Source: Bacillus sp. 03113
Lineage (GTDB): Bacteria > Bacillota > Bacilli > Bacillales > Cytobacillaceae
Direction of reading: 5' to 3'
NCBI RefSeq assembly: GCF_006546985.1
Contig: NZ_VATK01000004.1
Span: forward strand, 180,463 to 244,462
Length of the DNA stretch: 64,000 nucleotides
Each line of letters opens with the position of its first letter. The first letter of the stretch is position 1. The notes beneath the pieces were generated by a model. The model saw only the letters and a list, made by a program, of their open reading frames with translations, was not told where the DNA came from and did not search any database. The translations under genes and the position numbers were made by a program. Below are positions 27,105 to 35,073 of the stretch, one piece after another.

Positions 27105-28262
27105 TTGGAGCATTTAATTAATCAAAAAGTGTACAATATAGAAATTTCTGGTATAAGAAAATTTTATAATATGGTTGCAGATATGAAAGATATGATTTCA
27201 CTTACAATTGGTCAGCCAGACTTTCCTACCCCACTCCATATAAAAGAAGCTGCAAAAAAGGCAATCGACGAAAACTTCACTTCTTATACGCATAATGCAG
27301 GAGATATTCGTTTAAGACAAGCAGCTGCTCAATTTGTAAAAGAAAAATACCATTTGTCCTATCAGCCTGAATCGGAAATCATTGTAACAACAGGTGCAAG
27401 TGAGGCGATCGATATCTCATTCCGAACCATTTTAGAAGAAGGGACGGAAGTTATATTACCAGGACCCGTTTATCCTGGCTATGAACCAATCATCCGTCTT
27501 TGCGGAGCAACTCCTATTTATGCAGATACTAGAGAAAATCATTTTCGATTAACTGCAGAAATAATCGAGAAATACATATCAACAAAGACTCGTTGTATTG
27601 TCATTCCTTACCCGTCAAATCCAACAGGCGTTAGCTTAACAGCGGAAGAGCTTCAAAAAATTGCAGAGCTTGTAAAGGGTCGTGATATCTTTATATTGGC
27701 AGACGAAATTTATAGTGAGCTACTATTTAATGATAAGCATGTATCCATCGCTTCATTTATTAAAGAACAGACGATTGTCATTAATGGACTATCAAAATCA
27801 CACTCGATGACAGGATGGAGAATTGGAATCATTTTTGCACCAGAAAATATAACACGTCACATGATCAAGGTCCATCAATATAATGTTACATGCGCTTCTT
27901 CTATTTCACAAATGGCCGCATTAGAAGCGTTAACAAATGGAACAGACGACGCTATCCCTATGAGACAGGAATATTTAGAGAGAAGAGAATATGTATATAA
28001 CCGACTAGTTGAAATGAAATTAGAGGTAGTAAAACCAGACGGTGCGTTTTATTTCTTTGTAAAAATTCCTCCACTTGGGGTAAACTCCTTTGATTTTTGT
28101 GTTCGCTTAGCTAAAGAAGCAAAAGTAGCTGTTATCCCTGGCAGTGCGTTTTCAGATTTAGGCGAAGGTTATTTCCGATTATCCTTTGCTTATTCTATGG
28201 ATACATTAAAAGAAGGATTGGATCGAATCGAAGCCTTTTTAAGTGAAATATTAGTCGTATAA
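27105..28262 (+). CDS. patA: Aminotransferase PatA
   Basis: A 385-residue PLP-dependent class I aminotransferase (fold type I). In B. subtilis PatA is assigned as the N-acetyl-LL-diaminopimelate aminotransferase, the step between DapH and YkuR products. The PLP lysine lies in NGLSKSHSMTGWRIG (near 232), with NPTG near 168 and DEIYSEL near 200. I chose the TTG start at 27105 (MEHLIN...), behind GGAAGGTGGA at about nine bases, which matches the orthologue; another in-frame TTG at 27084 is possible. It has a strong terminator. With dapH and ykuR, all three acetyl-branch enzymes are encoded in this window. Confidence 0.92.
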   Translation: MEHLINQKVYNIEISGIRKFYNMVADMKDMISLTIGQPDFPTPLHIKEAAKKAIDENFTSYTHNAGDIRLRQAAAQFVKEKYHLSYQPESEIIVTTGASEAIDISFRTILEEGTEVILPGPVYPGYEPIIRLCGATPIYADTRENHFRLTAEIIEKYISTKTRCIVIPYPSNPTGVSLTAEELQKIAELVKGRDIFILADEIYSELLFNDKHVSIASFIKEQTIVINGLSKSHSMTGWRIGIIFAPENITRHMIKVHQYNVTCASSISQMAALEALTNGTDDAIPMRQEYLERREYVYNRLVEMKLEVVKPDGAFYFFVKIPPLGVNSFDFCVRLAKEAKVAVIPGSAFSDLGEGYFRLSFAYSMDTLKEGLDRIEAFLSEILVV

Positions 28263-28277
28263 TCTCCTTTAGAATTA

Positions 28278-28309
28278 AAGCCCCAAAAGAGGATGTACTC
28301 TTGGGGCTT
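28278..28309 (+). terminator. patA terminator
   Basis: AAGCCCCAAAAGAG / CTCTTGGGGCTT with a 6-base loop, then ATCTTAAATG; a GC-rich stem directly after the stop. Confidence 0.8.
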
Positions 28310-28375
28310 ATCTTAAATGTTATAAAATAAAAGGAAACTTTACTCAGGTAGGATAATTTCTTCCCTATTCTCTTC

Positions 28376-29251
28376 CTAGTTCCAATATTTATAAAGGGCT
28401 TGTGTTCCGCTATCCTCTTCTCCTAATTCAGCTAGCTTTGTATATAAACTTTCAGCTAGTTGAAGGCCTGGGACATCCATCTCCATTTGCTTTGCTTCTG
28501 ATAAAGCAATTCTCATATCCTTAATAAAATGCTTAATATAAAAACCTGGTTCAAAATTACCTTGAATCATCCTCGGTGCTAGATTTGATAAAGACCAACT
28601 CCCTGCAGCGCCTGATGAAATACTTTTTAATACATTTTCAGGATCTAAACCTGCTTTTTTTGCATAGATAATGGCTTCACAAACCCCTATCATATTAGAG
28701 GCGATAGCAATTTGATTACACATTTTTGTGTGCTGTCCAGCTCCCGCATTTCCTTGGTATACAATATTTGTACCAAGCTTATTAAATACAGGAATAAGTG
28801 CTGAATAATCCTCTTCGTCTCCGCCAATCATGATGGAAAGCTTTCCTTCTTTTGCACCAATATCACCACCTGATACAGGCGCATCTAAAGCTTTAATCCC
28901 TTTTTTCTTCGCTTCTTCATATATATTTTTTGCTAAGGTTGGGGTTGAAGTAGTCATGTCGATAATATATGTATTTTCACTTGCATTTGGTATGACTCCG
29001 TCTTTTCCTAAATAAACTTCTTCAACATCAGAAGGATAGCCGACCATTGAAATAACAACATTTACTTTTTCTGCAAGCTCTTTAATTGATTGTGCCCACT
29101 CCGCACCTTTTTCTAATAAGTCCTCTGCTTTATTTTTAGAACGAGTGTATACCATTAAAGGAAAGCCAGCATTTAATAGATTTAAAGCCATGCTTTTTCC
29201 CATAACTCCTGTTCCAATAAATCCTATTTTAGTGTTTTCAGTTGTTAGCAT
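28376..29251 (-). CDS. ykwC: NAD(P)-binding beta-hydroxyacid dehydrogenase YkwC
   Basis: A 291-residue oxidoreductase of the 3-hydroxyisobutyrate dehydrogenase family. The Rossmann motif GFIGTGVMGKSMA is at residues 9-21, the substrate-binding DAPVSGGDIGA near 120, and the catalytic Lys in GAGQHTKMCNQ near 170. Close to B. subtilis YkwC. The substrate is unknown; candidates are small beta-hydroxyacids or succinic-semialdehyde-like compounds. It lies 28 bases downstream of the SDR gene on the same strand, so the two probably form an operon. Confidence 0.9.
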   Translation of the reverse strand: MLTTENTKIGFIGTGVMGKSMALNLLNAGFPLMVYTRSKNKAEDLLEKGAEWAQSIKELAEKVNVVISMVGYPSDVEEVYLGKDGVIPNASENTYIIDMTTSTPTLAKNIYEEAKKKGIKALDAPVSGGDIGAKEGKLSIMIGGDEEDYSALIPVFNKLGTNIVYQGNAGAGQHTKMCNQIAIASNMIGVCEAIIYAKKAGLDPENVLKSISSGAAGSWSLSNLAPRMIQGNFEPGFYIKHFIKDMRIALSEAKQMEMDVPGLQLAESLYTKLAELGEEDSGTQALYKYWN

Positions 29252-29279
29252 TGATCTTTCCCCCCTCCTATTTTTACAA

Positions 29280-30065
29280 TTAGATAGATTTAATCATTCC
29301 TCCATCAACTAAAAACGAGCTTCCGGTCATATAAGTATTTGCATCTGAAGCTAAAAAAACGACTACCTTTGCAAACTCCTCAGGCTCACCATATCGTTTT
29401 AATGGGATACCTTCAAGTACTTTTTCCTTAATTATTTCAGAAGAAACACCTGTTTTCGAGGCATTGATTTCATCGAGATGCTTCACTCGATCTGTATCAA
29501 TTCGACCTGGTGCCACCGTATTAATTAAAATCCCATCCGCAGCTAGTTCAGAGGCTAATGTTTTGGAAAGCCCAACAATCCCTGTTCGGAACGTGTTTGA
29601 TAGAATTAAGCCAGGTATAGGTTCTTTAATTGAAGATGAAGCAATATTAACAATCTTCCCTCCATTTTTACGAAGATAAGGAAGAGATTCTCTTATTAAT
29701 CGAACATAAGATAGTAAATTCAATTCAAATGCACTTTGCCACATTTCATCTGTCATTGAATCAAAAGTACCTGCAGGAGGGCCGCCTGCATTATTCACTA
29801 GAATATCAATGGTCCCAAATTTGTCTACTGTCGCTTGAATTAAATGTTGGATTTCATCAAGATTTGCGTTATCTGCTTTCGTATACGCAAGCTTTCCTTG
29901 ATATAACGACCCAATTTCTTCTGCTACTTTTTGAAGCTTTTCTTCGTCTCTTCCAGAAATCATTACATTTGCGCCTTCTTTAAGTAGCTCCTCTGCTATC
30001 GCTCGTCCTAACCCTTGACTTGAGGCAGCTATTAAGGCAGTTTTTCCTTTTAGGTTAAAATCCAT
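29280..30065 (-). CDS. SDR-family protein with altered catalytic tetrad
   Basis: A 261-residue short-chain dehydrogenase/reductase-like protein. The cofactor site is AASSQGLGRAIAEEL (13-27), where TGxxxGIG would be usual, and NNAGGPP near 90 is present. At the catalytic place, where YxxxK is expected, the sequence reads SNTFRTGIVGLSKTLA, so Tyr is replaced by Ser and Lys by Arg. This is a known BKR-like SDR subgroup without a perfect tetrad. The reaction is therefore uncertain. The protein ends with the usual GSSFLVDGG. First gene of a probable operon with ykwC. Confidence 0.88.
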   Translation of the reverse strand: MDFNLKGKTALIAASSQGLGRAIAEELLKEGANVMISGRDEEKLQKVAEEIGSLYQGKLAYTKADNANLDEIQHLIQATVDKFGTIDILVNNAGGPPAGTFDSMTDEMWQSAFELNLLSYVRLIRESLPYLRKNGGKIVNIASSSIKEPIPGLILSNTFRTGIVGLSKTLASELAADGILINTVAPGRIDTDRVKHLDEINASKTGVSSEIIKEKVLEGIPLKRYGEPEEFAKVVVFLASDANTYMTGSSFLVDGGMIKSI

Positions 30066-30170
30066 TTATATTTTCACTCCTTTGTAAGACCTTCATCTCT
30101 ATTATAAAACATTATAAAAATTAATACCCGTAAAATTATTCTAGAAATATCCATTAAAAAACCAAAAAAA

Positions 30171-30216
30171 GAGTGAAACAAAATCAAGTGGTATACACTC
30201 AGATTCTGTTTCACTC
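30171..30216 (-). terminator. ptsI terminator
   Basis: Minus strand GAGTGAAACAGAATC / GATTTTGTTTCACTC stem followed by TTTTTTT. Strong. Confidence 0.88.
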
Positions 30217-30224
30217 ATATATCA

Positions 30225-31937
30225 TTATTTAACAGCGGCTTTAACTGCTTCCATAACTTCTTCAGTTGTACTCATTTGCAATGCTTTATCAGCTAATTCC
30301 TTCATTTTCACTTTTGATAAATGAAGAATTTGAGAACGTGCTTTAAGGATAGACGTTGCACTCATAGAGAATTCATCTAAACCTAATCCTAACAATAACG
30401 GAATAGCTGTTTCATCTCCAGCCATTTCGCCACACATACCAGCCCATTTTCCTTCTTTATGAGCAGCATCAATGACCATTTTAACGAGTCGTAAAATGGA
30501 AGGATTGTACGGTTGATATAAATAGGATACCCTTTGGTTCATTCTGTCAGCAGCCATTGTATACTGGATTAAATCATTTGTTCCAATACTAAAGAAGTCT
30601 ACTTCTTTTGCAAATTGATCCGCTAAGACAGCTGTAGATGGTATTTCAACCATAATACCCAGCTCGATTTGATCAGAAACAGAAATACCATCTGCAACAA
30701 GCTTTTCTTTTTCATCTTCAAGAATAGCCTTTGCACTGCGGAATTCATCAAGAGTAGCAATCATTGGAAACATAATTTTAAGATTTCCATATGAACTCGC
30801 TCTTAATAACGCACGCAATTGTGTTCTAAATATACCTTGTTCCTCTAGGCATAAACGAATCGCACGGAATCCAAGAAATGGATTCATTTCCTTTGGAAGG
30901 TCTAAATATGGCAGCTCTTTATCTCCACCAATATCTAATGTTCGAACAACTACAGGTTTTCCATCCATGCCCTCAAGAACAGCTTTGTATGATTCAAACT
31001 GCTCATCCTCAGTCGGAAGTTGATCTCTTCCCATATATAGGAACTCAGTACGATATAATCCAACTGCCTCACCGCCATTATTTACAACACCCTCTAGATC
31101 CTTTGGTGTTCCAATATTAGCAGCAAGCTCAACATGCTCTCCATCAGCTGTCACTGTTTTTTCATTTACAAGCTTAGCCCATTCAGCTTTTTGTTCTTCG
31201 TATTCTACCTGCACTTTTTTATAGCTTTCAACAGTTTCAGCTGAAGGATTAATATGTACTTCTCCTTTTAATCCATCAACAATCACTAGATCACCATTTT
31301 GAATATCCTCAGTTGCAGATTTTGTACCTACTACAGCTGGAATTTCCATAGAACGAGCCATGATAGCTGAATGTGATGTTCGACCACCAATATCTGTTGT
31401 AAAGCCTAATACAAAATTACGATTTAATTGTGCTGTATCAGAAGGTGTTAAATCCTCTGCCACAATTATTGCTTCTTCAGAAATCATACTTGGGTTGACG
31501 ATTTGAACATTTAGTAAATGTGCAAGAACACGCTTTGTAACATCACGAATATCAGCTGCACGTTCCTTCATATACTCATTATCCATTTGTTCAAACATCA
31601 TAATAAACATGTCTGCTACTTCTTTAAGAGCAAATTCTGCATTAACAGAATCTGATTTAATTTTGTCTTCAATAGGGGATATGAGCTCAGGGTCACTTAA
31701 TACTAATAAATGAGCTTCAAAAATGGCGGCCTTATCAGCACCTAGCTCTGCGTTAGCTTTATCGCGAATCGCTTCTAGTTCAGCTTTAGAAATTGAAAGC
31801 GCACTCTGAAAACGATTAATTTCTTCTGTAGCATCATTTACAGATCTTTTTTCGAAAGAAAGATCTGGCTCTACTAAACGATATGCTTTCGCAATAGCAA
31901 TTCCATTAGAAGCAGCTATTCCTTGTAAGAAATTCAT
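30225..31937 (-). CDS. ptsI: PTS enzyme I
   Basis: A 570-residue phosphoenolpyruvate-protein phosphotransferase that starts the sugar PTS by passing phosphate from PEP to HPr. The phosphorylated His189 is in [18 protein letters not shown]; the PEP-binding barrel has the conserved [23 protein letters not shown] and the active Cys in [11 protein letters not shown]. Length and order match the family. Its ATG overlaps the ptsH stop by one base (TAATG), so translation is coupled. Confidence 0.97.
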   Translation of the reverse strand: MNFLQGIAASNGIAIAKAYRLVEPDLSFEKRSVNDATEEINRFQSALSISKAELEAIRDKANAELGADKAAIFEAHLLVLSDPELISPIEDKIKSDSVNAEFALKEVADMFIMMFEQMDNEYMKERAADIRDVTKRVLAHLLNVQIVNPSMISEEAIIVAEDLTPSDTAQLNRNFVLGFTTDIGGRTSHSAIMARSMEIPAVVGTKSATEDIQNGDLVIVDGLKGEVHINPSAETVESYKKVQVEYEEQKAEWAKLVNEKTVTADGEHVELAANIGTPKDLEGVVNNGGEAVGLYRTEFLYMGRDQLPTEDEQFESYKAVLEGMDGKPVVVRTLDIGGDKELPYLDLPKEMNPFLGFRAIRLCLEEQGIFRTQLRALLRASSYGNLKIMFPMIATLDEFRSAKAILEDEKEKLVADGISVSDQIELGIMVEIPSTAVLADQFAKEVDFFSIGTNDLIQYTMAADRMNQRVSYLYQPYNPSILRLVKMVIDAAHKEGKWAGMCGEMAGDETAIPLLLGLGLDEFSMSATSILKARSQILHLSKVKMKELADKALQMSTTEEVMEAVKAAVK

Positions 31938-32203
31938 TACTCAGCTAAGCCTTCTTTATTAAGAGTTTCTTCTAGGCTATTAAGCGCATCTTGTGCATCG
32001 CTTCCATCTGCGATAATTTTAATGTCAGCTCCTTGACCAATCCCTAAAGACATTACACCCATAATTGATTTTAAGTTTACTTTTTTATCTTTGTACTCTA
32101 ATTGAATTTCTGAATCAAACTTACTTGCAGCTTGTACTAATAATGTAGCTGGTCTTGCATGAATTCCTGTTTCTGCTGTTACTTTAAATTGTTTTTCTGC
32201 CAT
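31937..32203 (-). CDS. ptsH: HPr phosphocarrier protein
   Basis: An 88-residue HPr. His15 (in GIHARPA) receives phosphate from enzyme I and passes it to EII proteins; Ser46 (in [11 protein letters not shown]) is the HPr-kinase site, which makes HPr-Ser-P the co-repressor of CcpA. Both are present. It is the first gene of ptsHI and is preceded by AAGGAG. Unlike B. subtilis there is no ptsG upstream; the leader has a promoter, a cre-like site and two hairpins (see next entry). Confidence 0.97.
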   Translation of the reverse strand: MAEKQFKVTAETGIHARPATLLVQAASKFDSEIQLEYKDKKVNLKSIMGVMSLGIGQGADIKIIADGSDAQDALNSLEETLNKEGLAE

Positions 32204-32262
32204 TTAAAATCAAACTCCTTCTTTAAATAAAGTTAGTAAGATTAATCTATATTTATAAGTTA

Positions 32263-32369
32263 TTGCCTAACCGAAGTTTAGCAATGAAATGTTAGTCAAG
32301 GACTAACTCTTACTAATTCATAATTAATATATATTTTCATTACAAAAATGTAAACTGAAAACGCTAAAT
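32263..32369 (-). promoter_or_regulatory. ptsHI promoter, cre-like site and leader hairpins
   Basis: Minus strand TTTACA (32349-32354), 17-base spacer, TATATT (32326-32331). Just upstream, TGAAAACGCTAAAT (plus strand, 32356-32369) matches 12 of 14 cre positions. In the leader are GTTAGTC-CTT-GACTAAC (32291-32307) and TTGCTAA...TTAGGCAA (32263-32284). The rest of the 407-bp gap (32370-32610) is AT-rich with nothing recognised. Confidence 0.6.
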
Positions 32370-32610
32370 ATGTTAAAAAAATTGTTACGATTACATGACA
32401 TTAAATGATAGGATAGAAATGAAAGTAATCATTTACCTTTCTTCCATAATTATTAATGTCACTTTGAATCTACTTACAAAAGCCTTCTTAAAATAAGAAT
32501 ATCATTTACATAGTACGAAGACAATTTTTTATTTTTATCCAATTCTTATATTCTTCACTTATGTTATTTTCAACTAAGAATTGAACAATCATGTATCCTC
32601 TAATTGAGCA

Positions 32611-32805
32611 TTAACTTCTGGCTGACTCTGTGTATTGATAAAGGATATTTCCTCCTCTATCAGCAGCACCTCTGAAATGCTTAAAATCTTCTCGCTGTAC
32701 TAAAATCTTACGAAAGGAAAGAAAGTTCTCCTTTAATACAAGATGCTCAGATAGATCACCACTTTTAAGCTTTTCTAATATTTCAGTAATCAGTTCTTCA
32801 TTCAA
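32611..32805 (-). CDS. Conserved small protein, 64 residues
   Basis: A 64-residue product starting MNEELITEILEKLKSGDLSE. The first half looks alpha-helical and acidic; the second half holds KENFLSFRKILVQREDFKHF and RGAADRGGNILY. Ser/Arg at the end. I believe similar 60-65-residue proteins are common near pts genes in bacilli, but I cannot name the family. GAGGTG lies about 12 bases upstream of the ATG, and an in-frame stop precedes the ATG directly. Single gene. Confidence 0.7.
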   Translation of the reverse strand: MNEELITEILEKLKSGDLSEHLVLKENFLSFRKILVQREDFKHFRGAADRGGNILYQYTESARS

Positions 32806-32825
32806 ATCATATTCACCTCAAATTA

Positions 32826-32946
32826 AGAAAAGCGGAAGGCGCCCGCCTATCGGCGAAAAGCATAAGACGAATCACGTAGAAAATCCTGATTTTTGGAGTG
32901 ATTTGGCTTATGACTCGAGCCGATGGCGCCTGAAGCTAGACACCAT
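32826..32946. repeat. Repeat A7
   Basis: AAGAAAAGCGGAAGGCGCCC start and ATGGCGCCTGAAGCTAGACACC end. GCCTATCGGC is near the first end and GAGCCGATGGC near the other. The sequence GCATAAGACGAATCAC also has an approximate inverted partner GTGATTTGGCTTATG. The remaining 32947-33231 is AT-rich with no recognisable element besides the ykvS leader. Confidence 0.75.
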
Positions 32947-33231
32947 TCTACCTTCAAAAATTTTCTTTCTTTATTTTTTCAAAACAAATTCATGATTCTA
33001 TATGTTGACAATTTATTATATATTAAAATATCCAAATAAAAAATTTCATCCTATCAGATTGTACCTTAAACCATTCACTATTTTTTAAATTTTCTTACCA
33101 GAAAACATAAAATATGATCGATTTATTACTTTTTCTTAACAAATGATGTTAAATTTCTTTACGAACTAATGATTTTAGTGCAAACTGTTATTAAATTATA
33201 TTCAAAATTGGAAAGATAAGGAGAGATCATC

Positions 33232-33408
33232 GTGAAAAGAGCAGAAGTAGGCAATGTGATTGAATTTAGAGAAGGCTTACAAGGTATTGTTGAAAAAGTA
33301 AATGAAAATTCAGTTATTGTGGATTTAACCTACATGGACAATTACCAGGATCTTGAATTAGATCAAAGAACAGTAGTCAATCATAAAAATTATAAAATCA
33401 TTAAATAA
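33232..33408 (+). CDS. ykvS: DUF2187 protein YkvS
   Basis: A 58-residue basic-acidic small protein beginning MKRAEVGNVIEFREGLQGIV. The segments VEKVNENSVIVDLTYMDNY and RTVVNHKNYKI match the DUF2187/YkvS family of bacilli, a small beta-barrel-like (KOW/SH3-like) fold of unknown role. The start is GTG behind AAGGAGAG at about seven bases. It is a single gene, followed by repeat A8. Confidence 0.85.
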   Translation: MKRAEVGNVIEFREGLQGIVEKVNENSVIVDLTYMDNYQDLELDQRTVVNHKNYKIIK

Positions 33409-33436
33409 TTGATTCAGTAATGATTTCTTCCTATAT

Positions 33437-33576
33437 ATTAAGAAAAGCGGAAGCGCCTTAATCAGCCCTGAAGAAAAATGTTCATTTGGCTCAAATAGTG
33501 TTTTTTACTTTTAGAGACAAGGGGTTATTTTTCACAAGGGCTAGGCGATAGAGCTAGACACCAGTCGGAATTTAGA
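33437..33576 (+). repeat. Repeat A8
   Basis: AAGAAAAGCGGAAGCGCC start and GGCGATAGAGCTAGACACCAGTCGGA end. The inner CTGAAGAAAAATGTTC and AGTGTTTTTTACTTTTAGAGACA are shared with A1, but the inner inverted repeat seen in A1 is partly lost. Lies in the 304-bp gap between ykvS and the CPBP gene. Confidence 0.8.
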
Positions 33577-33603
33577 AAATTTATGCTTTCTTACCTTAGA
33601 ACA

Positions 33604-33633
33604 AAAAGCAGTTATCATTAGCTGCTTTTTTTG
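33604..33633 (+). terminator. Intrinsic terminator after ykvS and repeat A8
   Basis: AAAAAGCAG / CTGCTTTTTTT with a short loop and a T-run. Confidence 0.8.
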
Positions 33634-33712
33634 TTTTCCCGTCTTTTTCATTCCATTTTAATCATTCTTTTTGATAGAATAAAGGTTGTTTCTTTGAAGG
33701 GAGTATACGTTT

Positions 33713-34324
33713 ATGAAAACAACCTCTATTTACCAACTAATAGTTGGAATTATTTTGGCTCATCTACTCATATTTTTTACTTTTCATGAAATAACAGTTT
33801 TTTGGTATATTTTCACTTTTTCCATGCTCCTTTTGATTAGTTTTTCCATACTATATGAGCAAATGGAACATAAAGCTTCCTTTCTAATTTACTTTTCATA
33901 CGGGATCATTTCAGGAACCCTGCTATTTGTTGTTTTTAAACTTGGAAGCTTTTTAATAGAAAAGTTTAATCTCCCTTTTCTGGAGTCGATTTCAAGACTG
34001 TACGCTTTGTATGAGCCAACACAGCTCTGGCAATACCTAGCTCTCTTTCTCATTATTATTCCAGGCGAAGAAATTTTTTGGAGAGGCTATATCCAAAAGA
34101 AATTGATTTCTGTTTCAAATGCGCCTTTAGGTATCATTTTTTCTAGCTTTTTGTATGCATCGATTCAAATTTATTCGGGTTATTTGATTCATGTTTTATC
34201 AGCAATTGTCGCAGGATTACTCTGGGGATTTCTGTATTATTGGAAAAAAAGCCTTTCTCTTGTCATCCTATCGCATTTGGTTTTTGATTTTTTCTTAATT
34301 GTTGTGTTTCCTTTAAATCAATAA
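33713..34324 (+). CDS. CPBP-family intramembrane glutamic endopeptidase
   Basis: A 203-residue membrane protein with about six hydrophobic segments. The CPBP (Abi/Rce1-like) motifs are visible: EEIFWRGY with Glu119-Glu120 and Arg, the second motif around ASIQIYSG, and SHLVFDFF near the C-terminus. Such proteins cleave within the membrane or process peptides; bacterial members have been linked to self-immunity for bacteriocins, but no bacteriocin gene is nearby. GAAGGGAG precedes the ATG. Single gene. Confidence 0.85.
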   Translation: MKTTSIYQLIVGIILAHLLIFFTFHEITVFWYIFTFSMLLLISFSILYEQMEHKASFLIYFSYGIISGTLLFVVFKLGSFLIEKFNLPFLESISRLYALYEPTQLWQYLALFLIIIPGEEIFWRGYIQKKLISVSNAPLGIIFSSFLYASIQIYSGYLIHVLSAIVAGLLWGFLYYWKKSLSLVILSHLVFDFFLIVVFPLNQ

Positions 34325-34423
34325 GAACGTAACTTTGACGATTTATTGAAACAATGAAATAACTATTGATTTATTTACCATAAACTGATACCATCACTTT
34401 ATTATTTTATTTTTATAATAAAA

Positions 34424-34573
34424 GGTGTTCATAAAGGAGGACAAAAAGAGCCGAGAAGTTCAAGGAAGTGCAACTTTGAGCACCTCAGCGTATAGTTGAA
34501 ATACGTGAGGAGCGGAAAAAGCAAGCTGACACAGAAATTCGACAGCTATTTTTCCCGGACTTTTTGAACAACC
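34424..34573 (+). repeat. Element E, hairpin-rich element before the glycine riboswitch
   Basis: The outer ends GGTGTTCA...CAAAAAGAGCCG and CGGACTTTTTGAACAACC are complementary with one bulge. Inside are GTGC/GCAC, CCTCAgCGTAT-7-ATACGTGAGG (34483-34510) and AGCTG/CAGCT hairpins. From memory, similar sequences are common between genes in bacilli. TATAAT at 34414-34419 lies just before it, so it may also be transcribed as part of the riboswitch leader. No target duplication was seen. Confidence 0.65.
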
Positions 34574-34617
34574 GCTATAAGCGATGATCGTTATGGGTAA
34601 CACTATAACAGGAGCAG

Positions 34618-34758
34618 CTTCTGGAGAGACCGCATTTCATGCGGCGCCGAAGGATTCACAATCTCAGGCAAAAGGACAGAAGAGTAACCACTACATTTTA
34701 TTTGTATGTTATTCTTATGTACTTTTTAAAGATTGGAGAGATCCAATCTTTTTATTTT
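34618..34758 (+). promoter_or_regulatory. Glycine riboswitch (single aptamer) with terminator
   Basis: P1 is CTTCTG (34618-34623) with CAGAAG (34677-34682). The conserved bases GGAGAG, the P2 stem CCGC...GCGG, GCCGAAGG and ATCTCAGGCAAAAGGACAG fit the glycine aptamer. A terminator AAAGATTGG / CCAATCTTT with TTATTTTT (34728-34758) lies between the aptamer and the ACT gene, so glycine should control read-through. Only one full aptamer is seen. Confidence 0.9.
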
Positions 34759-34781
34759 TGATATTTTATGAGGTGAAAAAA

Positions 34782-35057
34782 ATGAGCCAAAGACGTGCTG
34801 TAGTAAGTGTAATTGGAAAGGATCAAGTTGGTATTATTGCAAAAGTTACCACCATTTTATCAGAAAATCACATCAACATTCTTGATATAAGTCAAACCAT
34901 TTTACAAGACTTTTTCACAATGATGATGCTGGTTGATGTATCTAATACAGAAAATTTAGATCATCTGCAAAAGCAATTTAATGAAATTGGAGAAGAGCTT
35001 AATTTAAAAATTAATATCCAGCTTGAAGAAATTTTTAAAGCGATGCACCGGGTATAA
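34782..35057 (+). CDS. ACT-domain protein, UPF0237 type
   Basis: A 91-residue protein made of one ACT domain: SVIGKDQVGIIAKVTTILSE and INILDISQTILQDFFTMMMLV are the two halves of the ligand-binding fold. ACT domains sense amino acids; the UPF0237 group is close to the regulatory domains of GcvR and serine/glycine enzymes. The ATG 34782 has GAGGTG nine bases upstream; a longer in-frame start at 34584 would run through the riboswitch and is rejected. It is followed 16 bases later by the UPF0210 gene. The glycine riboswitch upstream ties the pair to glycine. Confidence 0.92.
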   Translation: MSQRRAVVSVIGKDQVGIIAKVTTILSENHINILDISQTILQDFFTMMMLVDVSNTENLDHLQKQFNEIGEELNLKINIQLEEIFKAMHRV

Positions 35058-35073
35058 TGAGGAGTGAACGTAA

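Noticed and set aside
1869..33576. CRISPR array from the family-A repeats
   Set aside because: The copies are scattered between genes kilobases apart, vary in length and orientation, and no cas genes exist here.
34584..35057. Longer frame for the ACT-domain protein (start 34584)
   Set aside because: The extra part runs through the riboswitch and terminator; ATG 34782 has a proper ribosome site and gives the family length.
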